In this document: positions 1 through 7,086 of the stretch, one piece after another
How positions within the stretch are numbered: the first letter of the stretch is position 1
How the letters are laid out: the number at the start of each line of letters is the position of its first letter
NCBI GenBank assembly: GCA_031368515.1
Contig: JANMNW010000616.1
Span: 1 to 11,657 of the forward strand
DNA: 11,657 nt
Reading direction: 5' to 3'
Source: CANJQH01 sp031368515
GTDB taxonomy: Bacteria; Chloroflexota; Anaerolineae; J036; Brachytrichaceae
Made by a program: the position numbers and the translations under genes
The notes under the pieces: generated by a model
The model's database searches: none
Told to the model about the DNA's origin: nothing
The model's input: only the letters and a program-made list of their open reading frames with translations

Positions 1-304
1 GTGCAAGCGCTGAGGGACGATTGCCTTGGATGATGCGCAGCTTGAACCGGTAACCAGCTCGATTCCCACGCTGGTGTTGAACGGCAAATACGACCCGGTC
101 ACGCCGGCGGCGTGGGGCGATCTGGCCGCAGCCACGCTTTCCAATAGCCAAGTGTTTACGTTTGATGGCGCGGGTCACGGCGGGGCGATGGCCGGGCAGC
201 GGTGCGCGCTGTCATTGGTGCGCGCGTTTGTCAAGAATCCCGCGTTGCGTCCGGACGAGAAGTGCGTGACGACGGCTAAACCGCTGAAGTCTCTAGTTGA
301 CTAG
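1..304 (+). CDS. TAP-like alpha/beta hydrolase, C-terminal end (partial, probably frameshifted)
   Basis: This is the C-terminal end of an alpha/beta hydrolase of the TAP-like type, related to tripeptidyl aminopeptidases and proline iminopeptidase-like enzymes. The readable frame holds SIPTLVLNGKYDPVTP, whose Asp is the usual acid of the catalytic triad, and GAGHGG, whose His is the usual base. A conserved late Cys follows in PDEKCV. The nucleophile-bearing N-terminal part lies outside the window. The frame is closed upstream by TGA at 11-13, and the first possible start is TTG at 26. The other frame, from base 1, reads VQALRDDCLG and then stops at 31-33. Dropping one base near 25-28 would join it as DDCL to DDAQLEPV, which resembles the family's Cys-containing stretch before this strand. 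I therefore suspect a one-base frameshift, real or from sequencing. Family assignment is good; substrate is unknown. Confidence 0.7.
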
Positions 305-1326
305 CCGTCCACGGGCCGCGCCACCACCAGCAAGCATTCGCCCTGCTTGGTCAGCGGAAAGGCGCGCCGGCTGATCGCCAGGCCCGAGGTGCGCGCGTGC
401 ACCGGCGTTGGCGTCCAGTCCGGCTGCGTCACCACGTGCATCTGCCCGATGATCTGGCCCGCCATGATGCTGTCGCCCAGCTCGACAAACGGCTCAAAGA
501 TGCCGTCGGACGGCGCCATGACGTAGTCGTCACGCTCTTCCGAGGCGATCACCTGCGGCAAGCTGTCGCTAATGCTGCGTTCGCTCGAAGGCAAGAGTTC
601 ATGCAGCGCCAGCACGTTGCGCACGCCGCGCGCCGCGATCTTGAGCATTGACGCGCCGAATTGCGAGGCGCCGCCGATCTCCGTGCCCAGCGTGACTTTG
701 CCGAGCGATTCGGCGTAGCTGGGCAGCAACCCGGCTCCGGCCACATCGCGATAGATAAACACATAGGGCGCGCCCCACGCTTTTGCGGCATCGAGCATGG
801 CGCTCATTTGGCGCGGGTCGCTCATGCGATGCATGTTGACGGATGGGAGAAAGTGCATCGACCGTCCGCCCGAATGGATGTCGATCACCAAATCCGCGCG
901 CGGAATGAGCGTGTGCGCCACGTAATGCGCGATCTGGCTGGTGAGGGTGCCATCTGGCGTGCCTGGGAAGGCGCGGTTCATGTTCATGCCGTCGATGGGT
1001 GATAGGCGTGTGCCATTGAGCACCGCGGGCGTGTTGAGGGCGGGCACCAGGATGATGCGCCCGCGCACCTGTGCCGGATCCAGCTCGCGCGCCAGGTTTA
1101 GCAGCGTAACCGGGCCTTCGTATTCATCGCCGTGGTTGCCGCCAAACAGCAGCGCCGTTGGCCCGGCGCCGTTGCGGATCACAATGATCGGCACGAAGAC
1201 TGTTGCCCATCCGGCTGAGTTGGTCGATTGCGGCACGCCGAGAAAGCCCGTTTGTTTGCCATCGCGGTCGTAGTCAATATCGGTCCAGACCGGGCTTGGC
1301 CGTGAAGCAGGGGTGGATTGCGTCAT
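301..1326 (-). CDS. succinylglutamate desuccinylase/aspartoacylase family protein (M14-like zinc amidohydrolase)
   Basis: This is a 341-residue zinc enzyme of the AstE/AspA family, which removes acyl groups from N-acylated amino acids. Visible motifs are GGNHGDEYEG (zinc ligands His65 and Glu68), NMNRAFPG (substrate-carboxylate Arg118), DIHSGG (third zinc ligand His151) and GTEIGG (catalytic Glu216). The C-terminal part (about 270-340) has the lipoyl-like sandwich segment DGIFEPFVELGDSI seen in longer members. The overall pattern, including TRLSPIDG and the length, is closest in my recollection to DoeB (N-acetyl-diaminobutyrate deacetylase of ectoine breakdown). No ectoine genes are visible, so the substrate stays open. 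The ATG at 1326 has no Shine-Dalgarno, but TACACT lies 7 bases upstream. Its stop shares CTAG with the convergent hydrolase gene. It is divergent from the mannonate dehydratase gene. Confidence 0.88.
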   Translation of the reverse strand: MTQSTPASRPSPVWTDIDYDRDGKQTGFLGVPQSTNSAGWATVFVPIIVIRNGAGPTALLFGGNHGDEYEGPVTLLNLARELDPAQVRGRIILVPALNTPAVLNGTRLSPIDGMNMNRAFPGTPDGTLTSQIAHYVAHTLIPRADLVIDIHSGGRSMHFLPSVNMHRMSDPRQMSAMLDAAKAWGAPYVFIYRDVAGAGLLPSYAESLGKVTLGTEIGGASQFGASMLKIAARGVRNVLALHELLPSSERSISDSLPQVIASEERDDYVMAPSDGIFEPFVELGDSIMAGQIIGQMHVVTQPDWTPTPVHARTSGLAISRRAFPLTKQGECLLVVARPVDG

Positions 1327-1333
1327 GCCGGCC

Positions 1334-1361
1334 AGTGTATGCGTTGCGGGCGATCACACAA
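1334..1361 (-). promoter_or_regulatory. possible promoter of the desuccinylase family gene
   Basis: On the minus strand, TTGTGT (1356-1361) and TACACT (1334-1339) are separated by 16 bases and could be -35 and -10 elements. The -10-like hexamer ends 7 bases before the ATG at 1326, so transcription would begin at or very near the start codon. The matches are partial (3/6 and 4/6). Confidence 0.35.
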
Positions 1362-1394
1362 GGCTGACACTTCCTCTCAGTTTTGAAAAAGAAC

Positions 1395-1462
1395 CCACGT
1401 TGAGGTGGACTACACCTTAAGATAGGCCCCACCTCAAGGTGGAGCCCACCTTGAGGTGGAGC
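1395..1462. repeat. four tandem 17-bp near-palindromic repeats
   Basis: Four units start at 1395, 1412, 1429 and 1446, exactly 17 bases apart. Each has a 14-base near-palindromic core: CCACGTTGAGGTGG, ACACCTTAAGATAG (degenerate), CCACCTCAAGGTGG and CCACCTTGAGGTGG. They are joined by 3-base linkers (ACT, GCC, AGC, AGC). The array lies in the 257-base gap between the divergent desuccinylase and mannonate dehydratase genes, which otherwise shows little structure. A regulator-binding array or a local minisatellite are both possible. There are no unique spacers, so it is not CRISPR. Confidence 0.85.
1429..1459. repeat. perfect 14-bp inverted repeat with AGC loop
   Basis: Units 3 and 4 of the 17-bp array are exact reverse complements of each other (1429-1442 and 1446-1459) around a 3-base AGC centre. 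They can form a hairpin with 14 perfect pairs. Three more pairs follow beyond one mismatch (1425-1427 with 1461-1463). There is no T tract, and the position between divergent starts argues against a terminator. Confidence 0.85.
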
Positions 1463-1583
1463 CCATAGTCGACTGCCGGCCGTTCGATACTGGCGCTTTG
1501 CGGCAATTGCCATCAGAATAGCGCCATCAGAGCAGAGATTGCGGCGAGACGAACACGCTTATGCCGCGAACAACTTACTGAAC

Positions 1584-2555
1584 ATGATCAAGATAGCCGA
1601 AGCCATCCCTTCGCAAGTGACGCCGCTATGGAAGCTGGCCAAACAAGCCGGCGTCGATTACGCTGTCGGCGGCCTGCCGCTGGCCAGCGACTGCGGCCCT
1701 GGCGAGACGCCTTACGATTTCATGCCGCTGTTGCGCATGAAGAACCGCTACAACGACGGCGGCTTTGAACTGAGTGTGATTGAAGCGCGCCCGCCCATGG
1801 ACAAGCTGATGCGCGGGTTGCCCGGCCGCGACCAGGAGATGGAATGGTGCGTCAAACTGGTCGAGAACATGGGCAAGATCGGCGTACCCGTTTGGTGCTA
1901 CGCCTGGATGGCGGTGATGAACTGGACCCGCACCAGCAACAGCACGATTTCACGCGGCGGCTCGCTGGTTACTGCGTTCAACCTGGCCGATTACGAGAAG
2001 GGACCGCCCAACCCCGAAGTGAAAGAAGAAGACTTGTGGACCAACCTTAAATACTTCCTGGATGTGCTGGTGCCGGTCGCAGAAAAGGCTGGTGTCAAGC
2101 TCAGCGCGCATCCCGATGATCCTCCCATGTCGCCGCTGCGCGGCGTCGGCCGGATTTTGACCAGCGTGGACAACTTTCAGCGAGTGGTCGACATGGTGCC
2201 GAGCGAGTACAACACCGTCACGCTGTGCCAGGGCAACTTCACGCTGATGACCGACGATCTTCCCTCGGTGATTCGCAGCTTCGGCAAGCAAAACAAGATC
2301 AGCTTTGTGCACTTTCGCGATGTCAAAGGCGATGTGACCAACTTCCAGGAAGCATGGCACGATGCCGGAAAGACTGACATGCTGGCCTGCCTTGAAGCCT
2401 ATCGCGACATCGGCTTTGAGGGCGTGTTGCGGCCGGATCATGTGCCCACGGTGGAAGGCGACAGCAACGAGAATGCCGGCTACTCGTCGTTTGGACGCCT
2501 GTTTGCGCTTGGCTACATCAAGGGGCTGCGCGAAGCGGCCTATCGGCAAAAATAA
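1584..2555 (+). CDS. uxuA: D-mannonate dehydratase (UxuA family)
   Basis: This 323-residue TIM-barrel enzyme is predicted to dehydrate D-mannonate to 2-keto-3-deoxygluconate in hexuronate breakdown. The metal and active-site motifs of UxuA are all present: SAHPDDPP (His176), TLCQGNF (Cys215), VHFRDVKG (His243), RPDHVPT (Asp285 and His286) and NAGYSSFGRL with Tyr300. It is shorter than the roughly 350-390 residues of classical UxuA, so it may belong to a compact subgroup with a related acid sugar as substrate. I chose ATG at 1584 because homologous sequence begins at MIKIAEAIPS. The frame extends back to TTG at 1539, but those 15 residues look unlike the family. No Shine-Dalgarno is visible. 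The epimerase gene follows after 55 bases on the same strand and is probably co-transcribed. Confidence 0.85.
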   Translation: MIKIAEAIPSQVTPLWKLAKQAGVDYAVGGLPLASDCGPGETPYDFMPLLRMKNRYNDGGFELSVIEARPPMDKLMRGLPGRDQEMEWCVKLVENMGKIGVPVWCYAWMAVMNWTRTSNSTISRGGSLVTAFNLADYEKGPPNPEVKEEDLWTNLKYFLDVLVPVAEKAGVKLSAHPDDPPMSPLRGVGRILTSVDNFQRVVDMVPSEYNTVTLCQGNFTLMTDDLPSVIRSFGKQNKISFVHFRDVKGDVTNFQEAWHDAGKTDMLACLEAYRDIGFEGVLRPDHVPTVEGDSNENAGYSSFGRLFALGYIKGLREAAYRQK

Positions 2556-2610
2556 CGGCGCAGCTCAGCGCATCTGGGGACGGGCGGTGATTCGCGTCCT
2601 CAACACAATC

Positions 2611-3456
2611 ATGAAAATAGCCATTACCGGATCAATGGGCCGCGTGGGCGCGTATGTCTATCGGCAGGCCGTGTCAGAAGGCCATGACGCGCTCGGCGTC
2701 GACCTGTCGGCGCGCAACCACGATCAAGCGTTTATTGCCGCCGACTTGAGCGACTTTGGCGCGGCGGTCGACGCCTTTCACGGCGCCGACGCGATTATTC
2801 ATCTCGCCGCCATTCCCGATTCCCGTATCGTCTCCACCAGCAAGACGTTCAGCAGCAACATGTCGTCGCTTTGGAATGTCTACGAGGCGGCGCGCGTGCT
2901 TGGCATCAAACGCGTGGTGTTTGCTTCGACGATTCAAACCGTCGCCACGGTGCGCTGGCAAAATCGCACGCCGTATCAATACTTCCCGTTGGATGAGGCG
3001 CATCCGGTTGATCCGCAGACCGACTACGCCTTGTCAAAAGCCCTGGGCGAACGGGTCGGCGACATGTTCGCCCGACAGTTCGGCATCACCGCCGTGAGCC
3101 TGCGCTTTATGGGGGTGACCATGCCCGAGGATCTTGGCACGCTGTTGTCGCCGCCGCCGGCCGACTCCGGCATCATTCAGACCTCGGCGCTGTTTGCCTA
3201 TTGCGATGTGCGAGACACTGCCCGCGCCTGTGTTCTGGCCGCCGCCGCGCCGTTGCCCGCAAGCACGCACACCACATTGTTTGTGACCGCGCGCGACACC
3301 TGGGTCGATATGCCTTCGGCCGATCTGGTTGCGCAGCACTTTCCAACAGCCGAAAACCGCGGCCTGCAAGGCTATGACTCGCTGATCAGCGGTGAAACCG
3401 CCTTGCATGTGCTGGGTTTTGAACCGCGCTACAGCTGCCGAACGCCGGCGGCTTAA
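2611..3456 (+). CDS. NAD-dependent epimerase/dehydratase family protein (extended SDR)
   Basis: This 281-residue protein is an extended short-chain dehydrogenase/reductase. The Rossmann motif ITGSMGRVG sits at 5-13 (GxxGxxG). GVDLS at 29-33 ends strand 2 with an acidic Asp31, which favours NAD over NADP. FASTIQT (104-110) supplies the catalytic Ser/Thr, and DYALSK supplies Tyr139 and Lys143. The NAD-binding region and the pattern of helices resemble uronate dehydrogenases and sugar epimerases. Next to mannonate dehydratase, an oxidoreductase or epimerase acting on a uronic or aldonic acid is a fair inference but not proven. The ATG at 2611 is chosen because the family begins at MKIAITG; the open frame runs much further upstream only as an overlap with the dehydratase gene. 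No clear ribosome binding site is seen. Confidence 0.83.
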   Translation: MKIAITGSMGRVGAYVYRQAVSEGHDALGVDLSARNHDQAFIAADLSDFGAAVDAFHGADAIIHLAAIPDSRIVSTSKTFSSNMSSLWNVYEAARVLGIKRVVFASTIQTVATVRWQNRTPYQYFPLDEAHPVDPQTDYALSKALGERVGDMFARQFGITAVSLRFMGVTMPEDLGTLLSPPPADSGIIQTSALFAYCDVRDTARACVLAAAAPLPASTHTTLFVTARDTWVDMPSADLVAQHFPTAENRGLQGYDSLISGETALHVLGFEPRYSCRTPAA

Positions 3457-3464
3457 AGCCGGCG
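3443..3464 (+). other. GC-rich stem-loop at the end of the epimerase gene
   Basis: CGCCGGC (3443-3449) and GCCGGCG (3458-3464) can form a 7-bp stem around an 8-base loop containing the TAA stop. There is no T tract after it, so it is at most a weak attenuator or processing signal between the epimerase gene and proA. Confidence 0.3.
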
Positions 3465-3482
3465 GCCGGACTCTGAATCGAA

Positions 3483-3488
3483 GATAAT
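3483..3488 (+). promoter_or_regulatory. possible -10 box of proA
   Basis: GATAAT, which matches TATAAT at 5/6, ends exactly 9 bases before the proA ATG at 3498. The same 9-base spacing separates TATAAT from the secG ATG. No convincing -35 is seen. If active, it would give proA a nearly leaderless transcript independent of the epimerase gene. Confidence 0.4.
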
Positions 3489-3497
3489 GCCTGTCCT

Positions 3498-4787
3498 ATG
3501 GACAGCATCAGCATCGCAAGCGTGGATATGGCGGCGCTTGGCCAGCGCGCAAAAGCCGCCTCGCGCCAGTTGGCCCGCGTCACCACGCGGCAAAAGAACA
3601 GCGCGTTGCTCGCGTTGGCCGACGCGCTGGCGCAACATGAAGCGGAGATTCTGGCCGCAAATGCCATCGATGTGGCCAACGCCAAAGCACGCGGCGTCGA
3701 AGCCTATTTTGTCGATCGGCTGACGCTCACGCCGCAGCGCCTTGCCGCAATCGCCGCCGATGTGCGCGGCGTGGCGGTGCTGCCCGATCCGATCGGCGAG
3801 CAATACGACCACGCGCGCATGCCCAACGGTTTGCGGTTGCACAAGCGCCGCATTCCGCTCGGCGTCATTGGCGTGATTTACGAGAGCCGCCCCAACGTGA
3901 CGATCGATATCGCCGCGCTGTGCATGAAAAGTGGCAACGCCGCCATATTGCGCGGAGGCAGCGACAACATCAACAGCAATGCGGCCCTCATGCGGGTGAT
4001 TCAGCCAGTCTTGCGCGCGCACGCTCTGCCGGATGATTCGGTCGTGCTGGTGGAAGATCCGGATCGCGCCCGCATTCTCGAATTGCTCAGGCTCAACGAC
4101 TATGTCGATTTGATCATTCCGCGCGGCGGCGCCAATCTGCACAAGCTCTGCCGCGACAACAGCACCATCCCGGTCATCACCGGCGGCATGGGCATCAATC
4201 ACATCTATGTCGACGAGAGCGCGGATCAGGCGCTGGCCAGCGATGTGATTTTCAACGCCAAGGTCAGCAAGCCCTCGGTGTGCAACGCGCTGGGCACCGT
4301 GCTGGTGCAGCAGGAGATCGCGGCCGAGTTTCTGCCGCGCCTTGCGCGCATGCTGGCCGAGAAAAATGTCGAGCTGCGCTGCGATGCGCGCGCGCTTGCG
4401 ATTCTTGCCTCCGCCGGTGAGCCAGGGCAGCCGGTTTTGCCCGCCGGGCTGGAGGACTGGGACACCGAATGGTTGTCGCTCATACTGGGCATAAAAGTGG
4501 TCGATTCCATCGACGAGGCGCTGGCGTTCATCGCCGCGCACTCGATGGAGCATTCCGACGGCATTTTGTCCAACCGGGCGGACAACATCGGCCGCTTTGT
4601 CAATGAAGTCAATTCGAGCGGCGTGTTTGTCAACTGCAGCACGCGTTTCAACGATGGCGGCCAGTTTGGGTTGGGCGCAGAAGTGGCGGTGAGCACGCAA
4701 CGCATCCACGCCCGCGGACCGATGGGTCTGCGCGAGCTCACCAGTTACAAATGGGTGTGCGAGGGCGATGGACACACCCGCTGGTGA
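3498..4787 (+). CDS. proA: glutamate-5-semialdehyde dehydrogenase (gamma-glutamyl phosphate reductase)
   Basis: This 429-residue protein is ProA, the cytosolic enzyme that reduces gamma-glutamyl phosphate with NADPH to glutamate-5-semialdehyde, the second step of proline synthesis. Its length is normal for the family. Diagnostic stretches are PLGVIGVIYESRPNVT near 120-135, the IPRGG loop near 207-211, the catalytic Cys262 in KPSVCNALGTVLV, and the C-terminal GPMGLRELTSYKW. SKPSVCNAL replaces the more usual TQRPGVCNAL but keeps the catalytic Cys. The partner glutamate 5-kinase (proB) is not in the window. The ATG at 3498 has no Shine-Dalgarno but has GATAAT 9 bases upstream. Its last 20 bases overlap the next gene in another frame, suggesting translational coupling. 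A long open frame on the opposite strand is a composition artefact. Confidence 0.97.
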   Translation: MDSISIASVDMAALGQRAKAASRQLARVTTRQKNSALLALADALAQHEAEILAANAIDVANAKARGVEAYFVDRLTLTPQRLAAIAADVRGVAVLPDPIGEQYDHARMPNGLRLHKRRIPLGVIGVIYESRPNVTIDIAALCMKSGNAAILRGGSDNINSNAALMRVIQPVLRAHALPDDSVVLVEDPDRARILELLRLNDYVDLIIPRGGANLHKLCRDNSTIPVITGGMGINHIYVDESADQALASDVIFNAKVSKPSVCNALGTVLVQQEIAAEFLPRLARMLAEKNVELRCDARALAILASAGEPGQPVLPAGLEDWDTEWLSLILGIKVVDSIDEALAFIAAHSMEHSDGILSNRADNIGRFVNEVNSSGVFVNCSTRFNDGGQFGLGAEVAVSTQRIHARGPMGLRELTSYKWVCEGDGHTRW

Positions 4788-5334
4788 TGCCGCGCCCGTC
4801 GCGCTCTTTCACTACAGCGAAGAGCCCGGCATTGCGCATTTCGAACCGCGCCCCAGCAAGCATCACCCGTTTTCCGCGGTTTGGGCGGTCGAGGCGTCGT
4901 GCGCGGTCAACCTAATTTTGCCGCGCGATTGCCCGCGCGTGACCTTTGGCGTTGGCTCATGCACAACAGCCGACGACGCCGGGCGCTGGATGGGCGCCAC
5001 AACCGCGCGGCGCGTCATCGCCATTGAGGCCGGCTGGCTGGATCGGGTGCGCGCGTGCACGTTGTATGAATACACTATGCCGCTCGAGACGTTCGTGCTG
5101 GATGATGCGCATGCCGGCTATTACATTTCGCGCGCCGCAGTGCGGCCATTGGCGCGCCGCGTCATCACGGATGCGCTGGCGGAGCTGCTGGCGCGGCAAG
5201 TTGAAGTGCGCATGATGCCGTCGTTGTGGCGTTTGCGCGATCAAGTCGCCTCATCCACGCTGCGATTTTCGATCAGCCGCATGCGCAAGGCCCGGCCACC
5301 CGACGACGGCTACATGCCGGTTTTTCCTGTCTAG
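4768..5334 (+). CDS. DUF6886-like conserved protein of unknown function
   Basis: This 188-residue protein resembles the family I know as DUF6886. Shared landmarks are FHYSEEPGI (14-22) followed by FEPRPS, PRDCPRVTF (52-60), ARRVIAIEAGWL (80-91), GYYISR (117-122), SLWRLRDQV (152-160) and FSISRMRKA (167-175). It has no signal peptide or membrane segment, so it should be cytosolic. The function is not known. The invariant His-Tyr-Ser and Pro-Arg pattern near the start invites comparison with ADP-ribosyltransferase-like folds, but that is only a guess. The ATG at 4768 lies inside the end of proA (20-base overlap), preceded by GAGGGC, a weak ribosome site. No later start in the frame would keep the conserved FHYSEEPGI block. 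The overlap implies expression with proA, though the family is not known to act in proline synthesis. Confidence 0.78.
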   Translation: MDTPAGDAAPVALFHYSEEPGIAHFEPRPSKHHPFSAVWAVEASCAVNLILPRDCPRVTFGVGSCTTADDAGRWMGATTARRVIAIEAGWLDRVRACTLYEYTMPLETFVLDDAHAGYYISRAAVRPLARRVITDALAELLARQVEVRMMPSLWRLRDQVASSTLRFSISRMRKARPPDDGYMPVFPV

Positions 5335-5344
5335 CACTCGTCCT

Positions 5345-5395
5345 AAACTGTGGGCGCACGCCTGAGACGTTGGAAAATGGTGGGATTCACAGTTT
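5345..5395. terminator. possible weak bidirectional terminator between convergent genes
   Basis: AAACTGTG (5345-5352) and CACAGTTT (5388-5395) are an exact 8-base inverted repeat in the 72-base gap between the convergent DUF6886-like and solute-binding protein genes. The arms give short A or T runs at both ends, as a bidirectional terminator would. However, the 35-base loop is long, which weakens the call. Confidence 0.35.
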
Positions 5396-5406
5396 TGAAG
5401 CGAGTT

Positions 5407-7086
5407 CTAGCGGCTGGCTGCCTGCGCCGTGGCTTCGGCCGGCAGCACCCGCTGCGTGTTCACCATCCACGCATTGAGAGTTCGCAGCCGGTCGCTGGCA
5501 TAGACGATCGGCGCAATCTGCACATCGCGCACTCGCGCGGCCGTGGCGTACTGATACGCCGGGTAATACAGCATGAGCGCCGGCAATTCCTCTGCGAACA
5601 AATCCTGAAAGCGCGCGTAAATGGAGGCGCGTGTGGCGCGGTCGCCGTTTGCCCGGGCTTGCGTCAGCATCTCGTTGGCTTCGGCGTTGTCCCAGCCGGT
5701 GAAGTTGCGGCCCTGCTGCGACTGGCTGCCATGCCACAGCGAATATGGATCTGGATCGCCATCCAGCAATGTCTCGACCAGCACGACCTGAAACTGGCGC
5801 GGCTGCAGCGATCCACGCTGGATGTTGCGCACCGGTTGCACCGCCACCTGCACGCCCAGCTCGCGCCATTGCTTTGCGGCCAGCTCGGCCACTGCGCGTA
5901 GGTTTTCGCTGTCCGGCGTTGTCAGCGTGAAGCCGATGGTCTCGCCGTCTTTCTGCCAGACTTCGGCCGATGACGTTGATGCGGCGCGCAACTCGTAACC
6001 GGCGTTTCTCAGCAGCTGGCGCGCCCGATCGAGGTCGCGCGAATAAACCCGCGCGCCGCTGTGAAAGGCCCAGGTCCCCGGGATAAACGGCGTGTTGGCC
6101 AGCACCGCGCGCCCGCCCAGCGCTTCGCGCACGATCGACTCGCGATCCAGCGCCAGCATCAACGCCTGCCGCACTGACTTGTCGGCCAGAAATGTGGCGC
6201 CGCTGTCCTTGCGCAGGTTGAAATACAACCCGACAAAACGCGATTGTGGCGCGGAATGCACGACCGTGTCCGCCAGCGCCGACACGCGCGCGGCGTCTGA
6301 CGGATTGATGCTGGCCATGCCATCGAGATCGCCGGTCCGGTAGGCGTCGATCATCGATTGCGCATTTGAGAAGTATCGAATGACCAGCCGCGCGATTTTG
6401 GGCTTAACCGGCGCATACGGCGACGGCTCCAGCGTGACCGCAGAAATGCGGCCACTGGCTGTCGAGACGTCGGTCACGCGCCAGGTGCCGTTGCCTTTCG
6501 GCCGCAAGTTGTAGGGGAGGCGGACCAGGTCGGCCGCGATTGTGCCGGATAGGATATGCCGCGGCAGCAGCCCAATCGTGGTGAAATCAAGAAAACGTGC
6601 ATACGGCTGGGTGAGCTCGAAACGCACGGTGCTTTCGTCCATTTTGTTGACGCGCACGCTTTGCCACAGCCGCTTGAGACCGGGATCGCCCGGAAAGTTC
6701 TGATCTTGCAGCAACTGGGTGGTGAACACCACGTCATCGGAAGTGACGTTGACGCCGTCTTCCCAACGGGCATCCTCGCGGATGCGCGCCGTGTAAGAGG
6801 TTTGGTTATCGACCGAGATGTCCGCCAGATCCGGCGCCACGCCGCCGGATTGATCCACGCGCGTCAGCCCGCGAAAGACCAGGCTGCACAAGTCGTGATC
6901 GACGCTGGTAGGCGCGCAAAGCAACGGGTTGGCCGACTGCGGCGCGCCGACGACGCCTTCGGTGTAGGTGCCGCCCGGCGCGGGAACCAGCACCGTGTTG
7001 CGCGGAACGACGAATTGATAGACGAGATAAAGAATCGCCGCAACGCCCGCAATCAACAGGATGAGCGGAAGTCGGAGCGTGCGCAC
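5407..7086 (-). CDS. ABC transporter substrate-binding protein, family 5 (peptide/nickel type), membrane-anchored
   Basis: This 559-residue protein is an extracellular solute-binding protein of family 5 (SBP_bac_5), usually for peptides, nickel or similar ligands. After an N-terminal hydrophobic helix (about 4-27, LPLILLIAGVAAILYLVYQF) comes the family opening GGTYTEGVVGAPQSANPLL. The middle carries SDDVVFTTQLL, LLPRHIL and GNGTWRVTD. Later come the VRQALMLALDRESIV helix, LLRNAGY, a DPDPYSLWHGSQ segment and the closing ARVRDVQIAP. There is no lipobox Cys, so the helix acts as a membrane anchor or an uncleaved signal rather than a lipoprotein signal. It starts with GTG at 7086, whose G is also the last base of the secG stop (TAGTG), so translation is probably coupled to secG. 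No permease or ATPase partner is visible nearby, so the transporter and ligand are unknown. Confidence 0.9.
   Translation of the reverse strand: MRTLRLPLILLIAGVAAILYLVYQFVVPRNTVLVPAPGGTYTEGVVGAPQSANPLLCAPTSVDHDLCSLVFRGLTRVDQSGGVAPDLADISVDNQTSYTARIREDARWEDGVNVTSDDVVFTTQLLQDQNFPGDPGLKRLWQSVRVNKMDESTVRFELTQPYARFLDFTTIGLLPRHILSGTIAADLVRLPYNLRPKGNGTWRVTDVSTASGRISAVTLEPSPYAPVKPKIARLVIRYFSNAQSMIDAYRTGDLDGMASINPSDAARVSALADTVVHSAPQSRFVGLYFNLRKDSGATFLADKSVRQALMLALDRESIVREALGGRAVLANTPFIPGTWAFHSGARVYSRDLDRARQLLRNAGYELRAASTSSAEVWQKDGETIGFTLTTPDSENLRAVAELAAKQWRELGVQVAVQPVRNIQRGSLQPRQFQVVLVETLLDGDPDPYSLWHGSQSQQGRNFTGWDNAEANEMLTQARANGDRATRASIYARFQDLFAEELPALMLYYPAYQYATAARVRDVQIAPIVYASDRLRTLNAWMVNTQRVLPAEATAQAASR

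Noticed and set aside
1395..1462. Short CRISPR-like array
   Set aside because: Units are contiguous 17-mers with only 3-base linkers and no unique spacers; no cas genes are present.
1274..1513. 79-residue open frame on the minus strand across the repeat array
   Set aside because: It overlaps the start of the desuccinylase gene and translates the palindromic repeats; no family resemblance.
1507..1531. TTGCCA as a -35 box and a 9-base direct repeat GCCATCAGA (1509-1517 and 1523-1531) before the mannonate dehydratase
   Set aside because: No -10 lies at a proper distance, and a two-copy 9-mer is too weak to call a site.
1539..1583. Upstream TTG start for the mannonate dehydratase
   Set aside because: The added 15 residues do not look like the family N-terminus, and no ribosome site precedes TTG; MIKIAEAIPS at 1584 fits better.
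2362..2610. N-terminal extension of the epimerase frame
   Set aside because: It overlaps the end of the dehydratase gene in another frame; the Rossmann fold begins at MKIAITG at 2611.
3453..4775. 440-residue open frame on the minus strand opposite proA
   Set aside because: It is the antisense of an unmistakable proA. Its His/Asp/Arg-rich composition matches no family and arises from GC-rich codon use.
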